A stretch of 64,000 nt of DNA from Brevibacillus invocatus (GTDB lineage: Bacteria > Bacillota > Bacilli > Brevibacillales > Brevibacillaceae), in assembly GCF_003710915.1 (NCBI RefSeq), contig NZ_RHHR01000009.1, forward strand, positions 237,459 to 301,458. Direction: 5' to 3'. This document shows positions 53,086 to 61,784 of this stretch, piece after piece (position 1 is the stretch's first letter; each line of letters begins with the position of its first letter). The position numbers and the translations under genes are program-made. The notes beneath the pieces were generated by a model. That model was not told the DNA's origin. It worked only from the letters and a program-made list of their open reading frames with translations, and did no database searches.

Positions 53086-53766
53086 TTATTGTGCGTAATC
53101 TCCCGTGTAATTGATCAGAGAGACATCATTTACGCCCTTCAATTCACTAATGGTCTGCACGAAGGCTGTATTGTCATCATGCATCATCACTTCTACAGTC
53201 AGCTCGGTGAAGCCCTTGCGCACCGTCTTCGATTTCAGCTTGCTGTTCAGCTTGCGCAGCTCTACCCGGAGCTGATCTGCTGCTTCTTCCGTATGACGGA
53301 CGATCAGGAGATACGCTTGCTCCTTGACCTTGCGCTTGGACAGCCATATGATCACCAGACCGACGATGATAGAGCCTCCCAATGCGAGCGGGTACATCTT
53401 CGCACCACTGGCAATCCCTGCAGAGATCGCCCAGAACATATAGACGATGTCGAGCGGATCCTTGACTGCCGTCCTGAAGCGCACGATACTGAGCGCACCC
53501 ACCATCCCCAGCGAGAGGACGATGTTGGTGCTGATGGTCATTATAATCAAGGCTGTCAGCATGGACATCAGTACAAACGAGACGTTGTAGTTGTAGCTGT
53601 AGACGACACCTCGAAAGGTTTTCTGATAGATCCAGTAAATAAACATCCCTATTGCAAATGAGCACAACAGCCCCAGAATCATATCGACGTACGATACGCT
53701 GCGAAAAGCTTCCAAATGAAGGATGCTCTTTTTTACAATGTCCTGAAAATTCAACACTTCCCCCAT
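53086..53766 (-). CDS. DUF4956 membrane protein
   Basis: A 226-aa protein with four membrane helices (about 27-50, 62-85, 88-105, 115-140), the RFRTAVKDPLDIVYMFWAI motif and a cytoplasmic beta-alpha domain (about 145-226). The family is of unknown function and nearly always sits next to VTC-type polyphosphate polymerase and CotH genes, as here. It lies 14 bp after the VTC gene at the end of the pel operon. The acidic and basic residues in RFRTAVKDP are probably functional. Confidence 0.88.
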   Translation of the reverse strand: MGEVLNFQDIVKKSILHLEAFRSVSYVDMILGLLCSFAIGMFIYWIYQKTFRGVVYSYNYNVSFVLMSMLTALIIMTISTNIVLSLGMVGALSIVRFRTAVKDPLDIVYMFWAISAGIASGAKMYPLALGGSIIVGLVIIWLSKRKVKEQAYLLIVRHTEEAADQLRVELRKLNSKLKSKTVRKGFTELTVEVMMHDDNTAFVQTISELKGVNDVSLINYTGDYAQ

Positions 53767-53780
53767 AACGACACCTCTGC

Positions 53781-54491
53781 CTATTCTTTAAAATGTTTTA
53801 CATTCACTTCGCGGCATAATACGTACTTCGAAATGGAAGAACGTTGATGACTATGCGGTTGGATAATCTGACGAATAAAATCCGGAATGATGGAGTCGAA
53901 CTTCACTTCCATAATCGTCTGCGGAACCTGGATAGCTTCTTCCAATACCAGATTGGAGTCGAACAAATCATAGGAATTGACCCCGGCAGCCAGCTTTTTA
54001 TCGAATGTAATGCGTACATTGCCATAATCGTAGACATAGGCTTCTCGCCAATATTCCACGATAGCGGTAGGACGGAAAGCACGATGCGCCAGAGCGGTAT
54101 AAAAATCTCGCAGCATAGGGGAGTTCTTCTCCCACAAAAATCCGTACTCTCCTGACCTGATCCATTCATACTCCTCGCGATTGATCCGGAAAGACTCTTT
54201 CCATACATAATCACCACGTTTGCTCTTGCGCTCGATCGAGATGATATCGTCATTTCCGTTGTAGATGCGAATTCGATATTTTTCCCGGTTGAAGATGCCG
54301 TTGTTCTTGTCGATCAGGGCATGATCATGCGGACTGTCGAAGTACAGACTGCGAATGCAGTAGCCATCCGAATGGATAGAGTGCTCGTCCATCATGAGCA
54401 TGGCCGATACTTTCTGCCGCAGGACTTCATAGTCATGGATATGCAAATAGTATTTTTGCTCGGTCCGGAATTTTCGTTCTTGCAATGGCAA
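53781..54491 (-). CDS. VTC-domain polyphosphate polymerase-like protein
   Basis: A 236-aa protein with the VTC tunnel-fold pattern of basic and acidic strands: RTEQKYYLHIHD, RSLYFDSPHDH, KYRIRIYNG, SIERKSKRGDYV, RITFDKKL, IMEVKFD, and SSISKYVLCR. Eukaryotic VTC4 makes polyphosphate from ATP with these residue types; bacterial members lack membrane helices and are usually found with DUF4956. Its start abuts the stop of the PelG-CotH gene. It may make polyphosphate or modify a surface polymer. Confidence 0.85.
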   Translation of the reverse strand: MPLQERKFRTEQKYYLHIHDYEVLRQKVSAMLMMDEHSIHSDGYCIRSLYFDSPHDHALIDKNNGIFNREKYRIRIYNGNDDIISIERKSKRGDYVWKESFRINREEYEWIRSGEYGFLWEKNSPMLRDFYTALAHRAFRPTAIVEYWREAYVYDYGNVRITFDKKLAAGVNSYDLFDSNLVLEEAIQVPQTIMEVKFDSIIPDFIRQIIQPHSHQRSSISKYVLCREVNVKHFKE

Positions 54492-57400
54492 TTACTCCAC
54501 CTCGAATTCTCTCATGCCAAAAAAGTAATCGGCATCACTATTCATATAGTAATCGAATGAATTTTGGGAGTTGCCCTTGCTATCCCTTACGACAACCTTC
54601 CAGTAGTAAGTACCGGGTGGCAGCGCTGGAATCTCCATCCGGTTCTCTTTCAAGTTGGTCCTGCTCGCAACGATTTGTGTAAACTGAGGATCTTTAGAAA
54701 CTGTTGAATCATAGACGAGCTCGTCCCCCTGCAGATCGAACGAGATTTGCCATGAAAACTTCAGCAAATGATCATCCTGTTCCACTTCATCCTGAAAGAA
54801 TGGCTGCGGCTTCTCCAGTTCATCCAGAAAACGCTGCATGCCTCGTTCCGGTGTATTCGCCAAGATTTGAAGTTCGTTCTTAAAATGACTGTTCAGTCCT
54901 GGCAAGTAAGCCATATCCGGATTTCTGAATAAGAAAGGCTCTACCGTTTTGGTGTAGCTGTTCAACAACTGTGTGATGTGTTCCTTGTTGATCGTCTTCG
55001 AAAGTTCCTCCATCTTTTTCTTTAGCTGTTCCACGTGCTCGGTATGGCGGAAGTAACGATTATGAAGAACTGATCCCCAATAGTTGGATATCCCGTTTTG
55101 ATAAGGGTGTATACTTCCTTTTCTACGCTGCAATTCCCATCCACCGTCATAGTCCCAAGGAAGGAAATACCATTTGTCCGAATTGAGCGGTGAATACAAA
55201 TAGTAGTTGTTGGCATCCGTATCCATGTTATCCATCAGGATATTCGCTGCCGTCCAGGTCAAGAAATTATTCAGGTCAAAATGCTTCTCTATGACTTTTT
55301 CAATCGGTATGCTGCGGTCATTCACATCGTTGAGCATACTAATCAGCTTGTCATGCTCTTCTCGCCCTTTGATCTCAAGAATCTCTTCAAATGCAGCTTT
55401 ATTGTATGTCGGATCGTCATGTGGTTTGATGTTCTCTTCATATCGCTCAAATTCAAAAAAGGAGACCTTGTACAAATACCCGTTGGGATCAAGCATGTGA
55501 GCCTTTAAAAACTGCTTGTTTGGCTGTTCCACATGTGTGTACAAACCGTAATCCACAAAGGGGGCCTGAAGATTTCCCGTAGACAGATCCTTGACATACA
55601 TATGCACAAATTGCGTTCTCAGACTTGTCATATCCGGAATCTCTTCAAACAGATCAAAGCTCAGTTTATTTCTGACTCTGGACAAGTCCAGGCTGTGCTT
55701 GTTTAAATTGAACGACCTTTGGTCGAGCCACAGACCCGCTTCGTCGTTTAATTTGATCCGATAAGATTTCTGAGAGGAATACCATGCTGTTCTTCCCCGA
55801 AGCGTGATGGTGCCGTTCGCTTTGTCTGTTCCGAAACCGAACATCCCCGTCATCGGTCCCTTTCCGCCACCCGCTCCCTCCTGCATGATCATTTCCAGCT
55901 TTCCTTCGCCCCCGTCCGGAAGTCGGTTTAATCCGTACCAGTCCAGAGGCTTATCTGCATTGGGCTTATCCGGCAAAATCGTCACGTAGAGCGTCTTCAG
56001 CGACCCGTCATCGTCTCGCTCGTAAATCCTCTTGTCTTCAATCAACCTGGATGTCGAGTCGTCAGCAAGCTGTTCGATTTCCTCGGCTTGTGCCTCTGCC
56101 TGTCCCGCTTCCTGTCCTGCGGCATTTCCGTTGTCAGCCCCTGTCGAGCAAGCGAATAGTCCGAGACTCAAGACGAGCAGTACAGAGACAAACGTTTGCT
56201 GCTTATTGAAAAATGATTTCTCCTTCGTCAGCTTCTTGGGACTGATCGGCTGCGAGCAGAAGGTGAAGTAGTCGATGTTTCTCAATACGTGCAGCAATCT
56301 AACAATCACGACGACAAGCGCGATAAAGGATGCGATAAACATGCCCAGACCATCATACTCAAGATGCATCATCCAGGCCGTGAAGCCGATATTCAACAGG
56401 ACGAACAGTGCTCCTATTAGCAGGACACCTTTTCGGTCGTCAAAATACATCAGAATATGCATCAGGACGAACATGATGATAAAGAGGAAGTAAGCTAATG
56501 CCAGCAAAATAAAGACGTCAAGCTGTGCCATCGTAAAGCCGATCGTCGGAAGAAACTTGATACCCAGCGCAATCGACAGGACGGTAAAAAGCAGTTGGAT
56601 CTCCATCAGAAAGCTGATTTCCCGGATGAGCGTTTTCTGCATCGATGACTTCGCCGCCCGGATGTCGGTCACAGTTCCTCCGTTTAAGATATTCAAATAG
56701 TAGATGCGAAACTTCTCATAGAAGGAGGTCTCTACCGAAACAACAAATGTAACCAGCGTAGGCATCACGCTGATAAACGCGTAAAACACGGGCAAATCAT
56801 AGAAAGGCATGACCAGAAATTGATCAGCCACCCCTACACCCCTGGGGCCGAGCCAATACACAAAGTTGTGCAGATACACGCCAGAGTAAACAAAACAGCC
56901 TGCGAAAAACAGCGAGCTATACCTCCCGAAATACCGAAGAAAATCGAAGTGGAATTGGCTTTTTCCCCTAGGGAACCGCTGTTCAAAATGGTAAAAGGAC
57001 AGCGCCGCGATGATGAAAAATCCCGTGTCAATTCCCAGGAGCGCCGCTGTCGTCGCCTGTAAATCCGTCAGGAGAAACAGCAGCGAGCCACTTAACTGAG
57101 CAGCGGCCACACCAATGATGAAGCTGCGAACAATGCGAATATAGTCTTTCAGTGCGGACAAATAGACGCCCTGAAGCCAGATCACGATCAATTCCATGAA
57201 AAACAGGTAAGCCGCAATCTTATAGTCCAAGCTTGCCGATACCTGACTCACGAACAGCGCAGCGATTACTCCGCCAATCGGCAGGATGAAAATCAACGCA
57301 CCGTAATAGGAAGACATCAAGCGATCGTATTTCTTTTCATAGATCATGTCTGCCACATAGCGAGTGAGTACCATCGAGATGCCACTGGTAAAAATGATCG

Positions 57401-57617
57401 AAAAGACAAAGCAATACGATACCGTCGCGATGTACAGCTCCCACTCGATGTAGCTGCTGTTATTCGCTGACATGATACGCTGCAGTGCGATGATCAATAC
57501 CATACACAGGATCATCGGGCCCACTGTCGTCAAGGAAGAGTAGGCATACGCTTTGACGTTATTGATCAGCCCTTGCTCACGAAACAGCTTTCTCAGCTCG
57601 AAGCCAATCCCTGCCAT
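54492..57617 (-). CDS. pelG: PelG exporter fused to CotH kinase-like domain
   Basis: A 1041-aa protein with two halves. Residues 1-about 450 are PelG (GIGFELRKLF at the start, about 12 helices, MVLTRYVADMIYEKKYDRL, LLHVLRNIDYFTFCSQ at the end), the Pel polysaccharide flippase. A basic linker leads to FVSVLLVLSLGLFACSTG with Cys490, which looks like a lipoprotein signal, and then to a secreted CotH-type kinase domain (about 540-1000; NMDTDANNYYLYSPLNSDKW and FLPWDYDGG hold the catalytic residues), ending in an Ig-like region. CotH kinases phosphorylate surface proteins. PelG and CotH are normally separate, so this is a fusion or a fused mis-join. It overlaps pelF by 25 bases. Confidence 0.82.
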   Translation of the reverse strand: MAGIGFELRKLFREQGLINNVKAYAYSSLTTVGPMILCMVLIIALQRIMSANNSSYIEWELYIATVSYCFVFSIIFTSGISMVLTRYVADMIYEKKYDRLMSSYYGALIFILPIGGVIAALFVSQVSASLDYKIAAYLFFMELIVIWLQGVYLSALKDYIRIVRSFIIGVAAAQLSGSLLFLLTDLQATTAALLGIDTGFFIIAALSFYHFEQRFPRGKSQFHFDFLRYFGRYSSLFFAGCFVYSGVYLHNFVYWLGPRGVGVADQFLVMPFYDLPVFYAFISVMPTLVTFVVSVETSFYEKFRIYYLNILNGGTVTDIRAAKSSMQKTLIREISFLMEIQLLFTVLSIALGIKFLPTIGFTMAQLDVFILLALAYFLFIIMFVLMHILMYFDDRKGVLLIGALFVLLNIGFTAWMMHLEYDGLGMFIASFIALVVVIVRLLHVLRNIDYFTFCSQPISPKKLTKEKSFFNKQQTFVSVLLVLSLGLFACSTGADNGNAAGQEAGQAEAQAEEIEQLADDSTSRLIEDKRIYERDDDGSLKTLYVTILPDKPNADKPLDWYGLNRLPDGGEGKLEMIMQEGAGGGKGPMTGMFGFGTDKANGTITLRGRTAWYSSQKSYRIKLNDEAGLWLDQRSFNLNKHSLDLSRVRNKLSFDLFEEIPDMTSLRTQFVHMYVKDLSTGNLQAPFVDYGLYTHVEQPNKQFLKAHMLDPNGYLYKVSFFEFERYEENIKPHDDPTYNKAAFEEILEIKGREEHDKLISMLNDVNDRSIPIEKVIEKHFDLNNFLTWTAANILMDNMDTDANNYYLYSPLNSDKWYFLPWDYDGGWELQRRKGSIHPYQNGISNYWGSVLHNRYFRHTEHVEQLKKKMEELSKTINKEHITQLLNSYTKTVEPFLFRNPDMAYLPGLNSHFKNELQILANTPERGMQRFLDELEKPQPFFQDEVEQDDHLLKFSWQISFDLQGDELVYDSTVSKDPQFTQIVASRTNLKENRMEIPALPPGTYYWKVVVRDSKGNSQNSFDYYMNSDADYFFGMREFEVE

Positions 57618-59032
57618 TGCGGTACACCTCCCAACGATTCGTACAGCTTACGATAGCCCGCGATGACATCCTGCTGTCGATAATGCTTTTCCACACGAAT
57701 AAATGCATTTCTTCCCATCTCTTCTCGCAGCTTTTGATCCCGGCATAGCTGAATGGCTGCCTGAGCAATCTGCTCGTAGTGCATAACCGGAACGATCAAG
57801 CCCGCAGCACCTATGCCATCATCCAGTCCATAGAGCAGCTCTTTGCAGCTGCCTACATTGGTCGCGACAAAAGGCTTGGAGCTGGCCATCCCCTCCAGAA
57901 TCGCCAAAGGCTGTCCTTCACTGATACTCGTAAGCATCAGCATGTCCATTTTGCCAAGGTAATCCTTTACCCGTACTGAACCGGTAAACGTAACATCAGA
58001 CAGCTCCAGCGCCGCTGCCAGCTGCTGGCACTCCTCATAATACTGCTCGTCCTCTTCGTACGGCCCCATGATGTAAAATTCCGTATTCGGCACCTCACGC
58101 TTAATGACGGCAAAGCTTTGAAGCATCGTTTTGATATCCTTGATCGGCACTACGCGGACCACTGCACCAATCCGGATGATATCGTCCTGTGGAGCGACAG
58201 GCAAATCGATGTATTCGTCGGTGTGCACACCATTTGGAATAATCGTGATCTTGGACTCGTTGCAGCCGAGCTCGATCTGAATTTCCTTGTTGTGATGAAA
58301 AAGTGTGGTCACCTGATCAGCTGCCTGATAGGCGCAGGTCGAAAGCCGGTAAAAATATTGAATCCAGAGGTCCTTGAAGTAGCCTTTCACCCATTCTGCC
58401 TTGATGATCTCTTCTTCTCGCTCCCGTGTATAGATACCGTGCTCGGTCAATAGCAACGGACTGCCGTGCAAATGCTTGGCAAGAGCGCCTACCACTCCGG
58501 CATAGCCAGTAGATACGCTATGGTAGAGATCCGCCTTCGGAATATCGTTGCGAATTCCAAGAAACAAAGGGAGGATCATGGATCGGACAGTCCAGAACAT
58601 TTCCGTAAACGGCACTAACGAATAATGATTGCGGCACAGCTCCTCCAGCAAATCGAAGAAATCCTTGCTGGAAAGGAAATCTGCCGCATTGCGATACTTG
58701 CTGCTACGAAGCAGTTCAAACAGCTGGTTCCAGTGTACTTCATCATCGGAGCCGAGCAATGCCTGTATATTTTTCTTTTGGTTATTCCGAATATGAAAAG
58801 TCTTGCCCCAGACGCCCTCCTCATCCAAGTATTCATCCAGGAACGTTTCTTTGACCTCGATAATATTGGGAGGGAGCGTGTATTTGAATTGCCCCCTCTG
58901 CTTGCTTTGAGCGCCGATGGCATAAATCACAAATTCATGCTCGGGCATCTGGGAGGCAAGGTTATGGATCCAGCTGGATACACCACCGGTTACATATGGG
59001 TACGAGCCTTCCGCAATTATACAAATCCTCAT
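57593..59032 (-). CDS. pelF: Pel polysaccharide glycosyltransferase PelF
   Basis: A 479-aa GT4-type glycosyltransferase that polymerises the Pel chain, using UDP-N-acetylhexosamine. The N-terminal signature IIAEGSYPYVTGGVSSWIHNLASQMPEHEF is the PelF hallmark. The GT-B C-terminal domain has PNGVHTDEY, RVVPIKDIKTMLQSF, SISEGQPLAILEGMASSKP (EX7E motif) and VATNVGSC. Start ATG 59032 follows GGCGGG and lies four bases after the PelA gene. Cytoplasmic. Confidence 0.93.
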   Translation of the reverse strand: MRICIIAEGSYPYVTGGVSSWIHNLASQMPEHEFVIYAIGAQSKQRGQFKYTLPPNIIEVKETFLDEYLDEEGVWGKTFHIRNNQKKNIQALLGSDDEVHWNQLFELLRSSKYRNAADFLSSKDFFDLLEELCRNHYSLVPFTEMFWTVRSMILPLFLGIRNDIPKADLYHSVSTGYAGVVGALAKHLHGSPLLLTEHGIYTREREEEIIKAEWVKGYFKDLWIQYFYRLSTCAYQAADQVTTLFHHNKEIQIELGCNESKITIIPNGVHTDEYIDLPVAPQDDIIRIGAVVRVVPIKDIKTMLQSFAVIKREVPNTEFYIMGPYEEDEQYYEECQQLAAALELSDVTFTGSVRVKDYLGKMDMLMLTSISEGQPLAILEGMASSKPFVATNVGSCKELLYGLDDGIGAAGLIVPVMHYEQIAQAAIQLCRDQKLREEMGRNAFIRVEKHYRQQDVIAGYRKLYESLGGVPQWQGLASS

Positions 59033-59036
59033 ATGA

Positions 59037-60884
59037 TCACCCGCCTAACCCTATTGAGAATGTGGAGCCGAACACCGTCACCAGATAGGTGTTCTCACCG
59101 ATTTTTTGGACTGTACAGTTTTCCTGTTTTGCAATTTTGCGTTCTGTTCTCAATACGTAATACAACGGATCCCTGTAATTCTCCACTTGCCCCCGAATAT
59201 GGTCTGCATTCTTTGTCACATGCACATGGGTATAGAGTGCCATGACCATATCCAGTCCCGCTTCTGTAGACGTAATGTCCCTCATCCAGGGATGTGTCTT
59301 GTTTAAACGTTCCAGATAATTCGAAAAGTCATCATACAGCTTTTCCCAGGACTGTTCACGCCCTCTGTGTGCGTCCAGCAAATCGTCCGGGTGAAGGAAA
59401 TGGGAGAAAACGCCGATCGACGTAATGGTGTTCGCTTCAAGCCATCTGTAGTATGGTGTTTCAAAATAGCCGGATGTGACCCTCGGCATTTCGATGACAC
59501 CGTCTTCCGATAGCTCATATTCCTGCACATATGCCCGGTTGTCATCATCGGTATCGTACAACGAAGCGATCACTGTCAATTCGGGCCAGGCATTTTTGAC
59601 CGCTTTGCGCCCATCCTCTCTTCCCAGCACGTTGGAAGGAGGCACATAAGACATCACCTTGTAGTTGGGAAAAGCCGTTTTCACATATCGATTCACTTCC
59701 TTGATGGAAACTTCCATGTCCTCCTGGCTTTCCCACACCTTGTAGCCCAGATAATCAGCTATCTGCTTGTTTGTCTGCAAAGATTGGTGATTGTAGCCAT
59801 GAATCCCGACCTCTCCGCCGCTCTTGATCACTTCACGGCCAAAGGAGATCAATTGGTGCCACTCCTCGTCGACCGGCTTGCTGAATGGAGCCTCTACCTC
59901 GTCGTTATAGGTTTGAATCACTGCTGCCGTATACTTCACGTTGTATCGGTTGGCCGCTTTCAGCATATCGGGCCACCAGATCTCCCGGAAAAAGGTCGGA
60001 ACATCCACGCCGTATTCCCGGTGAATGGACGGATTGATTCCCTTCACGATCGGAGCTGGAAAATCATCGATGTAAAAGATTTTCGAATTGAATATCGGGT
60101 ACATAAAATCAGGCTGCATCATGCTCACGGCCCCTGCAATCATTCCCCGGCTATTTTTTAGCCTTAGCTGATCCCCGTTGAAGACCATGAATTGGCCTTT
60201 TCCGTATTCCCGTTTCCACAGGAGGGGAATCCCTTCCAGACTTTCAGCCAGAAGGATCGCCTCACTGTCCAGCTCTACTGGATTGGAATTATTGTAGATA
60301 AAGTCTTCACCCAGCTTTAAGCCTTCCTCGCCTAGAAGCACGTTGGAGGTGAGGTGAATCCCTTTGGTCAGCTGGGGATACTCAAACTCGACAATCCCGA
60401 GCTTGCGATAGATTTGGTAAAAGCGGTCCCCAATCGCGGGTGTATGCATCAGGAAAGCTGATCCTCCATCGTAAACGAATTCTTCCAGTCCTTCCGCATG
60501 ATCCTCCAGCGCATTAAGCTCATTCGTTGCGAGGAGTACGGCCGCGCACATCTCATAATTGAATATTTTCGTATTCAGGTCGACTTCTTCCGTCTGGCGC
60601 TTCATGTAGGACAGTGTGCGAGCCACGTTGTCCTTCAATGCTTCACTTAGCTGGTCATTCTTCAGGTAGCCGAGACAAAACAGTTCGTCAGTAAGAGATA
60701 TATCGGGTTTTTGACTAGTCGCGGTCACCTGGGCTACCAGCGCTTCTCGTTCTGCCAATAGCTGGTCCGTATGCTTGAATTGCAGGACAAGCTGTGACCT
60801 AGCGATTTGAATGATGATAGCCAAAGCCGTAATGGAAATGAGAATGATGTATACATTCCGCTTAAATTGAACTTCCTTGCGCAT
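59037..60884 (-). CDS. PelA-like deacetylase (DUF2194)
   Basis: A 615-aa membrane-anchored protein with one N-terminal helix (about 11-29, VYIILISITALAIIIQI). Residues about 60-260 resemble a receptor-like domain (FCLGYLK, FVYDGGSAFLMH). A polysaccharide deacetylase fold follows (KIFYIDDFPAPIVKG, GGEVGIHGYNHQSL with paired histidines, LDMVMALYTHVHV). The DD and HGxNH residues are consistent with metal-dependent N-deacetylation. This is the Gram-positive counterpart of the PelA deacetylase domain, without the hydrolase half. It lies between pelE and pelF. Confidence 0.87.
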   Translation of the reverse strand: MRKEVQFKRNVYIILISITALAIIIQIARSQLVLQFKHTDQLLAEREALVAQVTATSQKPDISLTDELFCLGYLKNDQLSEALKDNVARTLSYMKRQTEEVDLNTKIFNYEMCAAVLLATNELNALEDHAEGLEEFVYDGGSAFLMHTPAIGDRFYQIYRKLGIVEFEYPQLTKGIHLTSNVLLGEEGLKLGEDFIYNNSNPVELDSEAILLAESLEGIPLLWKREYGKGQFMVFNGDQLRLKNSRGMIAGAVSMMQPDFMYPIFNSKIFYIDDFPAPIVKGINPSIHREYGVDVPTFFREIWWPDMLKAANRYNVKYTAAVIQTYNDEVEAPFSKPVDEEWHQLISFGREVIKSGGEVGIHGYNHQSLQTNKQIADYLGYKVWESQEDMEVSIKEVNRYVKTAFPNYKVMSYVPPSNVLGREDGRKAVKNAWPELTVIASLYDTDDDNRAYVQEYELSEDGVIEMPRVTSGYFETPYYRWLEANTITSIGVFSHFLHPDDLLDAHRGREQSWEKLYDDFSNYLERLNKTHPWMRDITSTEAGLDMVMALYTHVHVTKNADHIRGQVENYRDPLYYVLRTERKIAKQENCTVQKIGENTYLVTVFGSTFSIGLGG

Positions 60885-60885
60885 C

Positions 60886-61779
60886 TTATGCTCCTTCCGA
60901 CCAGAAACGAACGAGCGTCAATGCATGATTGGACAGACGCATTGGCGTCCTCTTTAGCCTGTCCAGCGTTTCGTATAGCTTGACTGCCGATTTCGTCGAA
61001 TAGTAAACCTTCAGCAAGCATAGATAAGCATCTTCGCTGAATGGATGTTTTTCGATATAGAGCAGCCCCGTTGTTTCTGCCTCTGCGAACATACCCAGCT
61101 CAAGCTCTACATGTACTTTCTCGTGATAGGCCCATTCCGAGTTTTCCGCCAGCTCAGTCAGGCTCTCAAGCACAGCCAGATAGGTATAGCGATGCTTCAA
61201 CAATGTACGCCCATCCAAAAATCCGCTGCTCATAAACCCTTTTAACACTTCGGCATATGTCCGGACCACATATTCGTCCTGCTTGTTGTTTTCATACTGT
61301 ACCGACAGATCCTGCAGGGCCAGGAGCATCTTGCGCTTCACTTCCATGATCGCGCTCACCGCATAGTGGGAGGTTTCCGTATCCTCGTTGCTGACCGCCC
61401 TTTGCAAAATTTCCAAGTAGTGATTCGTATCCTGCTTCAGAACATCAATCATGACCCTGCGACGAGTCTGATGCTCACTGATCAGGAGTGCATCCTCGAT
61501 CGGAATAACGCTGAGCTCCTTCTCTGTCTCCATTCGCGAATAGACCCCTATGCGGCGAACCTGATGCTCTTCCTGCTGACGGGTGACATAATCACTGAAC
61601 TCCTCGTCCGCGTCTCTATGTAAGTCCTTTGGCCAAAATAGCGGGAACAGCCAGCCTACGATCGGGAATGCCGTTACCAAAATCACACGCAGCAGCCAGT
61701 CCTTTGGAGATTTTCTATATCGCAGGCCAAGCAATACGGCGGATAGAACCACATATAGCCCAAATAGGATCCCTAACAT
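60886..61779 (-). CDS. PelE-like membrane TPR protein
   Basis: A 297-aa protein with two helices at the N-terminus (FGLYVVLSAVLLGLRY and LLRVILVTAFPIVGWLFPLFW), then a long cytoplasmic helical-repeat region (TETSHYAVSAIMEVKRKMLL, HRYTYLAVLESLTELAENSEWAYHEKVHVELELG). It fits the position and architecture of PelE, which binds PelD and scaffolds the synthase. Sequence similarity alone would not prove it. It is coupled to the PelA gene, one base apart. Confidence 0.75.
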   Translation of the reverse strand: MLGILFGLYVVLSAVLLGLRYRKSPKDWLLRVILVTAFPIVGWLFPLFWPKDLHRDADEEFSDYVTRQQEEHQVRRIGVYSRMETEKELSVIPIEDALLISEHQTRRRVMIDVLKQDTNHYLEILQRAVSNEDTETSHYAVSAIMEVKRKMLLALQDLSVQYENNKQDEYVVRTYAEVLKGFMSSGFLDGRTLLKHRYTYLAVLESLTELAENSEWAYHEKVHVELELGMFAEAETTGLLYIEKHPFSEDAYLCLLKVYYSTKSAVKLYETLDRLKRTPMRLSNHALTLVRFWSEGA

Positions 61780-61784
61780 ACCTA

